29,476 bases of DNA from CAILLO01 sp964579735 (lineage in GTDB: Bacteria > Bacillota > Clostridia > Saccharofermentanales > UBA5734). Below the pieces are notes generated by a model, which was given only the letters and a program-made list of their open reading frames with translations, was not told the DNA's origin and did not search any database. Below, piece after piece: positions 22,176 through 29,476 of this stretch; position 1 is the stretch's first letter, and each line of letters opens with the position of its first letter. The position numbers were made by a program, and so were the translations under genes. The stretch spans positions 1 to 29,476 of the forward strand of contig CAZOHH010000027.1 of the NCBI GenBank assembly GCA_964579735.1. Reading direction: 5' to 3'.

Positions 22176-24041
22176 ATGAAATACGACACGATCGTGGTCG
22201 GTGGAGGCCTTGCGGGTCTGACGGCGGGAGCATTGCTTGCGAAGCGGGGGCAGAAGGTCGCGGTGATCGACCGGAACTTCAAGCCGGGCGGTTCCTGCGG
22301 CATCTTCAAGCGCGAAGGGGTCGTCTTCGACCAGGGCTCGGCCATGCTGTACGGATTCGGAGAGCGCGGTTTCGCCCCCCATCGCTTCGTCTTCGACTGC
22401 CTCGAGCAGCCCATCACCGTGGTCCGTCACGAACTGCTCTATTGCGTGGACTTCCGAGGACGCCGCATCCGCTTCTTCCCCGACGTCGACCGCTTCGTCG
22501 AGGAACTCGGCGAGGTCTTCCCTTCGTCGAAGGTGCAGATCGCCCGCTTCTATCGCGACATGCTCCGCACCTATCAACACGTGATGGCGGACACGCCCCA
22601 GTTCTCGACCCCCGACGAGACCGACCCGAAGGAAGCCTCGGAGAACTTCCGCAAGCACCCCGGATCCTACATGCGCTTCCTGTCGTATATGTTCCGCAAC
22701 GCGGCGGGGCTGCTGCACGGCTATTTCGATGAACCGGAGATCTTCCAGTTCTTCGACAAGCTGACCTCCACCTATTGCTACACCACCGTGGAAGAGACGC
22801 CGGCCGTGCTGGCCGCGGTGATGTTCGTGGACAACCACGTGGGCGGCAGCTACTACCCCGCCGGTTCGACGCTGTTCCTTCCCGGCCTTCTCGAGAAGTC
22901 CATCGAGGAACATGGCGGCGACATGCTCTACTCCCGCGAGGTGGAGGGCATCCGCTTCGACGGACGTCGCGCGGTCGGTGTGACATTGGCAGGCGGCGAA
23001 ACCCTTGACGCCGAATCCGTGGTCTTCGCGGGCAATGTCTGGGACCTCTATGGGCGCCTGATCCCCGCTTCAGTCTCGACGCCCCGTCGTCGCGCCTGGG
23101 CGAAGGCGTTGGTACCGACCTACCCCAGCGTCGTGCTCTACGCCACCGTCGACGCATCGGTGATTCCCGCCGGCACGTCGCCCGTCGTGATGTTCGTCGG
23201 AAACCCGGCGGAAATCGACGAAAGCGAGATCACGGTGTACCTGAACAGCCTCGACGACCGGACGCTCTGTCCGCCGGACCGCGTGACCGTGATGGCCATA
23301 GGGCCTTCCTTCGGCGCCTGGCCAGCCCCCGGCTCCCCCGCGGACCGGTCGGAAACGTACGACCGTCACAAGGCCGCGGATATCGAGCGCCTGCTGTCGG
23401 TCCTCGAGGAGAAGTTCCCGGGTTTCCGCAAAGGGCTCCGCCATGTCGAGCTGTCGACGCCGACCACGATCGAGCGCTTCACGGGGAAGCCCGGAGGCAA
23501 CGTCGCCGGTCCCAAGCAGAAGATCGGCCAGCATCTGTTGAAGCGTCTCCACACGCGCACGGAATGGGACCGCCTCTACTGCTGCGGGGAGTCGACGGCC
23601 ATGGGAACCGGCACGCCGGCCGTGACCGTCTCGGGGGTGTCCGCGGCCAATGCCGTCCTTTCGGCAAAGGGCCTTGCGCCATTCAAGTACGATCCGGCGC
23701 GGAGGTCCCAGGTGACCTGCCTCGACCGGCCAGCCACGTTCGATGATGTACTGCGAGGTCATACGCCCGAGGTCCGGGAGATCATGCGTCTCGCCGGAGA
23801 ATGCGAATTCTGCGAGGATCCGCTGTGCCAGCAGGGCTGTCCCATCGACATCCGTGGAATCCTACGCCGAGCGGCCGTCGGCAACCTCGTGGGGGCGAAG
23901 AGACTTCTCGGGCAGGCCGCCGATGCCTGCGACGCATGCAACCCCAGAGAGTGCGAGAAGCGCTGCGTCCGGTCGCACTTCGCCACGCACCCCGTGCAGA
24001 TCGCCCGGGCGCTGGAGCTCATTTCGACCTTCGAAGCCTGA
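22176..24041 (+). CDS. CrtI/retinol-saturase-like FAD oxidoreductase fused to a cysteine-rich iron-sulfur domain
   Basis: The ATG at 22176 follows GGGAGGG by 6 bases; a GTG at 22161 overlaps that site. The 621-aa protein begins with an FAD-binding motif (VVGGGLAGLTAG, about residues 7-18, then an acidic strand end at VAVIDRN). The large middle part resembles the phytoene-desaturase/RetSat family, with the typical second FAD segment ESTAMGTGTPAVTVSGVSAA near 490. The last 80 residues form a separate unit with two CX2CX4CX3C clusters: Cys543/546/551/555 (followed by Pro) and Cys585/588/593/597. This resembles the N-terminal Fe-S domain of GltD/DPD-type enzymes, here at the C-terminus. It suggests electron transfer between two [4Fe-4S] clusters and FAD. 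Substrate unknown. Confidence 0.8.
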   Translation: MKYDTIVVGGGLAGLTAGALLAKRGQKVAVIDRNFKPGGSCGIFKREGVVFDQGSAMLYGFGERGFAPHRFVFDCLEQPITVVRHELLYCVDFRGRRIRFFPDVDRFVEELGEVFPSSKVQIARFYRDMLRTYQHVMADTPQFSTPDETDPKEASENFRKHPGSYMRFLSYMFRNAAGLLHGYFDEPEIFQFFDKLTSTYCYTTVEETPAVLAAVMFVDNHVGGSYYPAGSTLFLPGLLEKSIEEHGGDMLYSREVEGIRFDGRRAVGVTLAGGETLDAESVVFAGNVWDLYGRLIPASVSTPRRRAWAKALVPTYPSVVLYATVDASVIPAGTSPVVMFVGNPAEIDESEITVYLNSLDDRTLCPPDRVTVMAIGPSFGAWPAPGSPADRSETYDRHKAADIERLLSVLEEKFPGFRKGLRHVELSTPTTIERFTGKPGGNVAGPKQKIGQHLLKRLHTRTEWDRLYCCGESTAMGTGTPAVTVSGVSAANAVLSAKGLAPFKYDPARRSQVTCLDRPATFDDVLRGHTPEVREIMRLAGECEFCEDPLCQQGCPIDIRGILRRAAVGNLVGAKRLLGQAADACDACNPRECEKRCVRSHFATHPVQIARALELISTFEA

Positions 24042-24089
24042 AAGGGAGACACGTCGGACTGTGGAATTCCACGCGATGGACTCGACCGG

Positions 24090-25514
24090 TCAGCCGCCCC
24101 GCGTGAACGTCAGTTCCTTGACAGGAAGCGTCTCCGTGCCCACCTCGTCGCCGATGATGGCGCGCGTGCGGTCCAGCGAACGGGGGTCGGCGCGCGGATC
24201 CGTCGCAGGGACGGTCTCATGGCGCGTTTCGTGGACCTTGTAGCAGTAGATGGGCAGATAGTCGGCGGAGACCACCCGTACCGTGCCGTCTTCGCTCCGG
24301 CGCACCGTGACGCCCGCGATGATGCCGTCCTCGGTGATGCCCTTGGTGCCGTTGGTGCTGTAGATCATGTTCGAAGCGAAGTTGCCGACGGAGTAGAAGA
24401 CCGGCATCTCGTGGGTGCCGTCCTCGGACGTCAGGACGGAGATCCCCTGGACGGAATGGGGGTGCTGGCCGAAGACGACGTCTACGCCGGCGTCCGCGAG
24501 AGCTTGCGCCAGACGCTTCTGATAGGCGTTCTCGGTGGTGCGGTACTCATCGCCCCAGTGGAGCACGAAGACCGTCAACTCGGCTCCAGCCTCGCGCATG
24601 TCCTTCTCGACCTGGCACATCCTGGCGATGTCGTCGGCGAAGTCGGCGGCGTAGGGATTGAAGGTGTTGATCAGGGGCACGGCGGCGGACTCGAGCGGCA
24701 GCCCGTTGATGCGGGTCTTTCCGTCGGAGGAGGGCGTCTCGAAGGTGTAGGCGGCGACGCCGATCCTGATCCCCTTCCGGTCGAGGAGCTGGAAGATCGG
24801 TTCGGTGACGTCCGCCCGGGTTCCGGCGACGGTCAGGCCGGCCGCGCGCAGGACCGAAACGGTTCGGAGGAGTCCGGCCGTGCCGCGGTCGTACATATGG
24901 TTGTTGGCCGTCACGGACACGTCGATGCCGGCGTTGAAGAGCGCCGTGGCGATGGCGTCGGGAACGGAGAAACGCGGGAAGTTGGAATAGGGAGTGCCTG
25001 CGAGGGTGCCCTCCATGTCGGCGAAGGCAAGGTCGGCTTTGGACAGCATCCCCCCCAGTGTCTTGAAGATCCGGTCGAAATCGTACTCCCCGCTGGGCAG
25101 CAGGTAGCTCTTGATCACGGCGGTGTGGAGAAGGATGTCCCCGATGTCGAGGAGACGGATCTCGACGACGGGACCTGGCGTCGCGGCAGGCTTCGTCGGC
25201 GTGGGCTCGACCGTGGGAGTCGCGGGAGGAGGCGTGGGCGTGGCGGCTTCGGTGGCTACGGCGGCCGTGGGGTCCTTCGTCGCGGAGGAGGTCGGACCGG
25301 GCGTCACCGACGGAAGCCATCCGGCAAGGAGAGGCAGACCGTACGCAACTCCCGCGCTGACGACCAGCACGAAGGCGATGACGCCAAGAACCATGGGCAA
25401 GCCCTTGCGGAAGCCTTTTCGAGGGCCCTTGCGAGGACTCTTCCGGCGGTCTGGACGGCGCGGATTGCCGATGCTGGACGAGTACGGTGCAGGAAGCGGG
25501 CTGTGGCGTTTCAT
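24090..25514 (-). CDS. CapA-family (poly-gamma-glutamate synthesis type) membrane-anchored protein
   Basis: The ATG at 25514 overlaps the ispE stop (ATGA), with GAGGTG 6 bases upstream. The 474-aa protein has a very basic cytoplasmic start (repeats of RKGPRKGFRKG), one membrane helix at about 41-63, a Thr/Pro/Ala-rich tether at about 70-115 and an outside calcineurin-like CapA domain (PGA_cap). Its motifs are DIGDILLH, the metal-site VTANNHMYDRG, VLHWGDEY and GQHPHSVQG. CapA proteins are tied to polyglutamate capsule or to cell-surface phosphoesterase roles. capB and capC are absent, so capsule synthesis is doubtful. Confidence 0.88.
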   Translation of the reverse strand: MKRHSPLPAPYSSSIGNPRRPDRRKSPRKGPRKGFRKGLPMVLGVIAFVLVVSAGVAYGLPLLAGWLPSVTPGPTSSATKDPTAAVATEAATPTPPPATPTVEPTPTKPAATPGPVVEIRLLDIGDILLHTAVIKSYLLPSGEYDFDRIFKTLGGMLSKADLAFADMEGTLAGTPYSNFPRFSVPDAIATALFNAGIDVSVTANNHMYDRGTAGLLRTVSVLRAAGLTVAGTRADVTEPIFQLLDRKGIRIGVAAYTFETPSSDGKTRINGLPLESAAVPLINTFNPYAADFADDIARMCQVEKDMREAGAELTVFVLHWGDEYRTTENAYQKRLAQALADAGVDVVFGQHPHSVQGISVLTSEDGTHEMPVFYSVGNFASNMIYSTNGTKGITEDGIIAGVTVRRSEDGTVRVVSADYLPIYCYKVHETRHETVPATDPRADPRSLDRTRAIIGDEVGTETLPVKELTFTRGG

Positions 25515-26416
25515 GCGTTCACCTCGCGGGGACCGTGGCCGACCGTCACGCAAGGCTGCAGGAACCAGCCGGCTTCGACGAGGCGCTTCAATTCGGGACG
25601 GCCCGTCGCGCGGTCGCGGGCGTCGGCGTCTTCATAGGCGGCATAGAGGGTGGGGCCGCTTCCGGACATTCTGCAGAGGCCGGGGTTCGTCGCGGCCAGG
25701 GCGGCGATGCCCTCCGCGAGCGTGGGATTCTCAGCCAGGGCCACCGGCCAGAGGACGTTTCCAGCCGCTGCGGAGAGCGCCGGAAGATCCCTGCGGGAGA
25801 GGGCGCGGCATACCTCCGGGGTGTCCGGGCGGTCCGAAAGGGTGTCGAGGGACAAGGCACGGAAGGCGGAGGGAGTCGACACGCCGAAGGGAGGTTTCAG
25901 GAGAAGCAGCGGCAGGTCGGTCCATGCGGACAGCGGCGTGATGATTTCGCCCACGCCTTCACAGAGGGCTGTCCCGCCGACGAGGCAGAACGGGACGTCG
26001 GCTCCGGTCGCGGCGGCGATGTCGAGCAGTCGGAGGGTCGGGACGGCGCCGGGGAGGAGCCTGGCCAGGCCGAAGATCGTGGCCGCCGCGTCGGCGCTGC
26101 CGCCGGCGAGACCTGCCGCTTCGGGGATTCGCTTCGTGATGCGGATCCGCACGCCGGTCCTCGCGCCATCGATGGCGTGGGCCAGAAAACGAGTGGCCGC
26201 CCGGTGGCAGGTGTTGCGAGAATCACAGGGGATTCCGGGGCGGTCGCAGACGAGGACCACGCCGTCGGATGCCGGTCGAAGCTCGACTTCGACGAGGTCG
26301 GAGAGGGAAACGGTCTGCATGGTGGTGGCGAGCAGGTGGTACCCGTCCGCTCTCCGTCCGACGACGTCCAGCGACCAATTGATCTTGGCGGGTGCTTCGA
26401 GCTCGATCCGATCCAC
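25511..26416 (-). CDS. ispE: 4-diphosphocytidyl-2-C-methyl-D-erythritol kinase
   Basis: GHMP kinase of the MEP isoprenoid pathway, phosphorylating CDP-methylerythritol with ATP. The GTG at 26416 is chosen because the family's N-terminus (APAKINWSLDV) follows within ten residues and AAAGGGG lies upstream; no ATG fits. The 301-aa protein has Lys11, the ATP loop PEAAGLAGGSADAA (98-111), GADVPFCLVGGTA with the catalytic Asp140, and the C-terminal RMSGSGPTLYA. The MEP pathway fits Bacillota. It follows veg, as in Bacillus, after a terminator. Confidence 0.95.
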   Translation of the reverse strand: MDRIELEAPAKINWSLDVVGRRADGYHLLATTMQTVSLSDLVEVELRPASDGVVLVCDRPGIPCDSRNTCHRAATRFLAHAIDGARTGVRIRITKRIPEAAGLAGGSADAAATIFGLARLLPGAVPTLRLLDIAAATGADVPFCLVGGTALCEGVGEIITPLSAWTDLPLLLLKPPFGVSTPSAFRALSLDTLSDRPDTPEVCRALSRRDLPALSAAAGNVLWPVALAENPTLAEGIAALAATNPGLCRMSGSGPTLYAAYEDADARDRATGRPELKRLVEAGWFLQPCVTVGHGPREVNA

Positions 26417-26447
26417 GGTGCCGGTCCCCTTTCCTTTGTTCTTTCCG

Positions 26448-26453
26448 ATTATA
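26448..26453 (-). promoter_or_regulatory. -10 box of ispE
   Basis: TATAAT on the minus strand, 31 bp before the GTG at 26416. The -35 region is poor. Its position just beyond the terminator at 26492-26526 fits a separate ispE-capA transcript. Confidence 0.55.
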
Positions 26454-26491
26454 GACCATGGAGGGGCGCATCGAACAGAGCCTGGGATACG

Positions 26492-26526
26492 AAGAAGGGA
26501 CCCGCCGGTATGGCGGGTCCCTTCTT
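26492..26526 (-). terminator. Strong hairpin terminator between veg and ispE
   Basis: A perfect 15-bp stem (26492-26506 with 26512-26526) and 5-base loop GGTAT, with CCCTTCTT-type pyrimidine-rich outer arms. It lies 26 bp after the veg stop. No long T-run follows on the minus strand, but the stem itself is A/T-rich at its base. Confidence 0.75.
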
Positions 26527-26552
26527 GGAAAGACATGCCGGGAAAGGAGGCG

Positions 26553-26837
26553 TCAGGTCGCGTACGAGAGGACGAGGAGGGAGCCGTCCGTATCGCCCGT
26601 GTTCAAGGCGACTTCGACCACGTGGGTCAGGACGTCGACGTAACTGAAGGAGACCATTTCCTGATAGCTGTTCCTTCGGTTGCACCGGACCGTGAAGACG
26701 TTGGGGTAGCAGCTCTCGATGACGCCTTCCTGTACGATCGTTCTTTTCCTGCCACCGCTCGAGCGGAGGCGCACGCACTTGCCGATATTCGCTTCAAGGT
26801 CTTTCCTGCAGTTCTCGAGTTCATTCCGTACGATCAT
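26553..26837 (-). CDS. veg: Veg family protein (DUF1021)
   Basis: The ATG at 26837 follows GGAGGTG by about 6 bases. The 94-aa product matches Veg in GKCVRLRSSGGRKRTI, GVIESCYPNVFTVRC and VSFSYVDVLTHVVEV; it is a small beta-rich protein. In Bacillus subtilis Veg affects biofilm formation, and the gene sits just before ispE as here. The C-terminus is slightly longer than in Bacillus. Expression should be strong, given its promoter. Confidence 0.9.
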   Translation of the reverse strand: MIVRNELENCRKDLEANIGKCVRLRSSGGRKRTIVQEGVIESCYPNVFTVRCNRRNSYQEMVSFSYVDVLTHVVEVALNTGDTDGSLLVLSYAT

Positions 26838-26930
26838 CTGCGACACCTCCACGCGTTCCAACGACGGGGCTACCGATCAGAGGGCTGATGCTGCGGACAG
26901 GCCTGTCGTGGGGGCTGCTCCGCACTTCCG

Positions 26931-26959
26931 ATTGTACCGCTTTCACATGCTGAAGTCAA
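26931..26959 (-). promoter_or_regulatory. Sigma-A promoter of veg
   Basis: On the minus strand TTGACT (26954-26959) and TACAAT (26931-26936) are 17 bp apart, each one base off consensus. It lies back to back with the promoter at 26979-26987 and gives a leader of about 87 bases. Confidence 0.85.
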
Positions 26960-26978
26960 CGGAATTTACCATCCATTG

Positions 26979-26987
26979 TGGTATAAT
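26979..26987 (+). promoter_or_regulatory. Extended -10 promoter of the beta-lactamase-like gene
   Basis: TGGTATAAT on the plus strand (TGn plus perfect TATAAT). The -35 zone overlaps the -35 of the divergent veg promoter, so the two may compete for polymerase. The leader is about 45 bases. Confidence 0.75.
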
Positions 26988-27038
26988 TTGACGGGGCGCA
27001 CCATATGTTGTGCCTAAATCCCTGTTGGGAGGGTGGCA

Positions 27039-28370
27039 TTGAAGAAGAACATCGGGGGTCCCAAAGCCGTGGACCCGACACCGGACAAGTCCTCGAATCA
27101 GGCCTCCGACGCCGTGGAGCCGGAATCCCGCGCCACCCGTCGATCCCGCCGCGAGTCCGAGCCGGAGGTTTCAGGACCGAAGACCATGCGGCAGCCAGGT
27201 GACGACCTGAACCGCCTGGACCTCCATCGCGAGTGGATCGCCCCCTCGCGCGCCAGTCACCGGCGCATGCGGCTTCGACGCAGGCTCGCAAGGTCTGCCG
27301 TGGCGGTCGTCCTGCTCGCCGCCGTCTCCATATGTGGATACCTGTTCCTCTGGGTGCCCGTCCAGGCTGGATGGAATCCCTTCATCGAATGGTTCGGCAG
27401 TCCGACGGCCACGCTCGCAGTCGAGCCCTCCCCCACGACTTCGGCCGATTCCTCTCCCACCGCGGCCCCGACGACCGACCCGGCGGCCTCTCCCACTCCG
27501 ACTTCCGCCGCCCTCTCCGCGCAGGCCCGCGCGGAACTCTTCGACGCGCTCAAGGATCGCCTGACGAGCCGCGTCGCCGACTTCACGTCCGGCCGCTATG
27601 CGATCACCTACATCAATCCTGTAAGTGGCGAGTCCTGGAGCCTCAACGGCGAAGCGCCGTTCGTCGCCGCGAGCTGCATCAAGATGGGCATCAACACCTA
27701 CCTTTATGACCAGGTCAAAGCCGGGCAGGTCACGCTCGACGAGATCCTCACCTTCGACCGCCGGGCCTACCCGACCGGCGACTACGAGGGCGGCACGGGC
27801 ACGATCCAGAGCCAGCCCGACGGCACGCAGTACACCGTGGCCCAGACGTCGGCGCTGTCCATCCGCGTCAGCGACAACTGCGGGATCAACATGATCCTGC
27901 GCCGCCTCGGCACCATCGAGACCGTCAACGCCAACTACCTGAAGGTCGTCGCCGGAACGGTCGACTACCGGACGACGGTCACCTACAAGGACTACAAAGG
28001 CGCGACGAAGCAGGGCAAGAACCGCATCAGCTCCGACGACCTCGCGAAACTCGCGGCGGACCTGTACCTGCGCTATGCGGCCGATCCCGACACCTACCAG
28101 CCCCTGATCGACGACCTATCCAACACGGAATTCGGCTACAGCATCCCGAACCTTCTGCCCGAGGACGTGAAGGTCGCACACAAGATCGGGACCAACGGCA
28201 CCTACTACACCGAGAACGACGTCGGCATCGTTTTCGCCGCCGAGCCCTTCATCCTGTGCGTGACGACGGAGTCCGGCAGCATCTCCAAGGCCCATGAATT
28301 CACGGCCCAGGTCGCGAAGGAATTCTACGACTTCGTGCAGACGGCGGCGACGGGAGTCGCGCCGGGCTGA
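27039..28370 (+). CDS. Membrane-anchored class A beta-lactamase-like serine hydrolase
   Basis: TTG at 27039 is the likely start: GGGAGG lies 6 bases upstream, whereas a GTG at 27033 abuts it. The 443-aa protein has a charged cytoplasmic segment (about 1-83), one membrane helix (about 86-107), a Ser/Thr/Pro/Ala tether (about 120-158) and an outside beta-lactamase2 domain. The motifs are SCIK (nucleophile Ser212, Lys215), SDN (278-280) and KIG (382-384, the KTG box). An obvious equivalent of the deacylating Glu166 is not visible, so a D,D-peptidase or a penicillin-binding role is as likely as true antibiotic hydrolysis. Transcribed away from veg. Confidence 0.85.
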   Translation: MKKNIGGPKAVDPTPDKSSNQASDAVEPESRATRRSRRESEPEVSGPKTMRQPGDDLNRLDLHREWIAPSRASHRRMRLRRRLARSAVAVVLLAAVSICGYLFLWVPVQAGWNPFIEWFGSPTATLAVEPSPTTSADSSPTAAPTTDPAASPTPTSAALSAQARAELFDALKDRLTSRVADFTSGRYAITYINPVSGESWSLNGEAPFVAASCIKMGINTYLYDQVKAGQVTLDEILTFDRRAYPTGDYEGGTGTIQSQPDGTQYTVAQTSALSIRVSDNCGINMILRRLGTIETVNANYLKVVAGTVDYRTTVTYKDYKGATKQGKNRISSDDLAKLAADLYLRYAADPDTYQPLIDDLSNTEFGYSIPNLLPEDVKVAHKIGTNGTYYTENDVGIVFAAEPFILCVTTESGSISKAHEFTAQVAKEFYDFVQTAATGVAPG

Positions 28371-28418
28371 GTCTTTTCCAAGCCGGGAACGCGCCGCGCC
28401 GGGACCGCACCGCGCAGG

Positions 28419-29393
28419 TCAGGCGTCGATGCCTTCGAAGCCCTCGCCGAGGACCTCGCGGGAGTCGACGACGATCATGAACGCGTTCGGGTCTATGTTC
28501 TTCACCAGCGTCTTCAACGCCAGGATCTGGTTCCTCGGCAGCACGCAGAGAAGGACCTCCTTCTGCGCGCCGGTGTACATCCCTTGTCCGTGAAGTCCCG
28601 TGATGCCGCGGTCCAGGTCCTGCATCACGCGCACCGCGATTTCGCTCGATTTGTCGGAGATGATGATGGCGCTCTTCGCATAGCCGAACCCTTCGATCAC
28701 GAGGTCCGTGACTTGGGCGGTGAGGTAGAGGGCTATCGCCGAATACATCGCGAGCAGCACACTGGGGCCTGGTTCCCGGGCGTAGGCGATGGCGGCGCAG
28801 AGCAGGACGACGATGTCGAGCATGAGAATGAACTGGCCGAGGCTGAAGGTGCGGTAGCGCTTCTTGATCACCTTGGCGAGGATGTCGGTGCCACCGGTCG
28901 TGTACCCCGCGCGGAAGATCATGCCGAGGCCGACGCCGTAGACGATGCCGCCGAAGATGCAGTAGATCAGGGGGTCCGGCAGTCCGACCTCAAGGGGGCG
29001 GTTGATGTAGTTGTCGTAGAGTCGGGTGAACGCAGGGGCGGTCGCGTCGATCGCGACCGAATAGAGGATCGTGCCGACGATGGAATTGACGACGAAGCGG
29101 CGGCCGAGATTCACCAGGCCGAGAATCAGCAGCGGGATGTTGAAGAGCATGACCATCACGCCGAAGGGCAGGAACGTACCGCGGCCGGTCAGCTGGAAGA
29201 GGATGGAGACGAGGCCGCTGACGCCACCCATGGTCAGACGGACTGGCACGTAGAATACGTTGACCGCGAAGGCGCAGGCAATGGAACCGCCGATCATCAG
29301 CAGGGCTTCGACGGTCAGCCGCCGGCCGACGCCGGCAAGGCCACCGGGGCCGGGGGAAAGGCCGAAGAGCATCTTCCGGAACGTTTCCTTCAT
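28419..29393 (-). CDS. YitT family membrane protein (DUF161 and DUF2179)
   Basis: The ATG at 29393 follows GGAGG by 7 bases. The 324-aa protein has about five to six membrane helices (residues 28-230) with the repeated glycine-rich family motifs GGVSGLVSILFQLTG and GYTTGGTDILAKVI, then a soluble DUF2179 domain (about 238-318) with SAIIISDKSSEIA and GMYTGAQKEVLLCVL. Function is unproven; a transport or nucleotide-sensing role has been suggested for the family. It is convergent with the beta-lactamase-like gene, 48 bp apart, with no clear terminator between them. Confidence 0.92.
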   Translation of the reverse strand: MKETFRKMLFGLSPGPGGLAGVGRRLTVEALLMIGGSIACAFAVNVFYVPVRLTMGGVSGLVSILFQLTGRGTFLPFGVMVMLFNIPLLILGLVNLGRRFVVNSIVGTILYSVAIDATAPAFTRLYDNYINRPLEVGLPDPLIYCIFGGIVYGVGLGMIFRAGYTTGGTDILAKVIKKRYRTFSLGQFILMLDIVVLLCAAIAYAREPGPSVLLAMYSAIALYLTAQVTDLVIEGFGYAKSAIIISDKSSEIAVRVMQDLDRGITGLHGQGMYTGAQKEVLLCVLPRNQILALKTLVKNIDPNAFMIVVDSREVLGEGFEGIDA

Positions 29394-29456
29394 GCGGGGG
29401 CCTCCGATCGGGACCTTGAGGAGACTGGCGTCGGACTTCCGGGGCGCTCAAGGGTC

Positions 29457-29462
29457 ATTATA
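29457..29462 (-). promoter_or_regulatory. -10 box of the YitT-family gene
   Basis: TATAAT on the minus strand, 64 bp before the ATG at 29393. The -35 would fall at or beyond the window edge, so it cannot be judged. Confidence 0.5.
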
Positions 29463-29476
29463 CCGCATGGAAGATG

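Noticed and set aside
24090..25514. Poly-gamma-glutamate capsule operon
   Set aside because: Only the CapA-like protein is present; capB and capC ligase and transport partners are not in the window, and the gene is coupled to ispE.

Overview
The window looks like a scaffold from a high-GC, Gram-positive-type bacterium, most likely an anaerobic member of the Bacillota (Clostridia-like) recovered from a metagenome. The reasons are the veg-ispE gene pair, a YitT-type membrane protein, a YidC without the long Gram-negative periplasmic domain, the rpmH-rnpA-yidD-yidC-jag-mnmE-mnmG-rsmG block, purine-rich ribosome binding sites before most genes, and Thr/Pro-rich tethers on several surface proteins. 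A run of exactly 100 N inside rsmG marks a scaffold join. Genus and species cannot be read from the sequence.

Positions 1-9708 are accessory. A 1,490-bp cassette occurs twice in direct orientation (1516-3005 and 6629-8118) with only two adjacent mismatches that I can find. Each copy carries an ECF-type sigma factor, an overlapping single-pass membrane protein that is probably its anti-sigma factor, and a divergent leader with a ribosome binding site and the first eight to nine codons of a secreted protein. Copy A reads leftward into a papain/C39-like cysteine peptidase and a cell-surface protein. Copy B reads leftward into a 95-codon fusion remnant, an M15-type zinc peptidase and a small membrane-anchored protein. 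Between the copies lies a lower-GC islet that also holds a lipoprotein. A predicted AlbA_2/GHKL-ATPase regulator follows.

Positions 9836-22065 form the core block, all on the minus strand. Transcription runs from rpmH (strong promoter at 22036-22065) through rnpA, yidD, yidC, jag, mnmE, mnmG and rsmG to an auxin-efflux-carrier-type transporter, with gyrA beyond. Between the transporter and gyrA sits a second low-GC islet with a VanZ-like gene, a frameshifted secreted-protein gene and a short orphan frame. It is bracketed by a 304-bp direct repeat of the transporter's 3' end, so one transporter copy is intact and one is only a 3' fragment. The block resembles the chromosome-origin neighbourhood of many bacteria, but dnaA and parAB are not in their usual places here.

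Positions 22138-29476 carry a CrtI/retinol-saturase-like flavoprotein fused to a cysteine-rich iron-sulfur domain (plus strand), a veg-ispE-capA run (minus strand), a membrane-anchored class A beta-lactamase-like protein transcribed divergently from veg, and a YitT-family protein whose promoter reaches the window's end.

The most interesting structures are the duplicated sigma/anti-sigma/leader cassette attached to different secreted peptidases, and the two low-GC islets that are each framed by direct repeats of their neighbours. No CRISPR array, tRNA, rRNA, transposase or integrase was seen.
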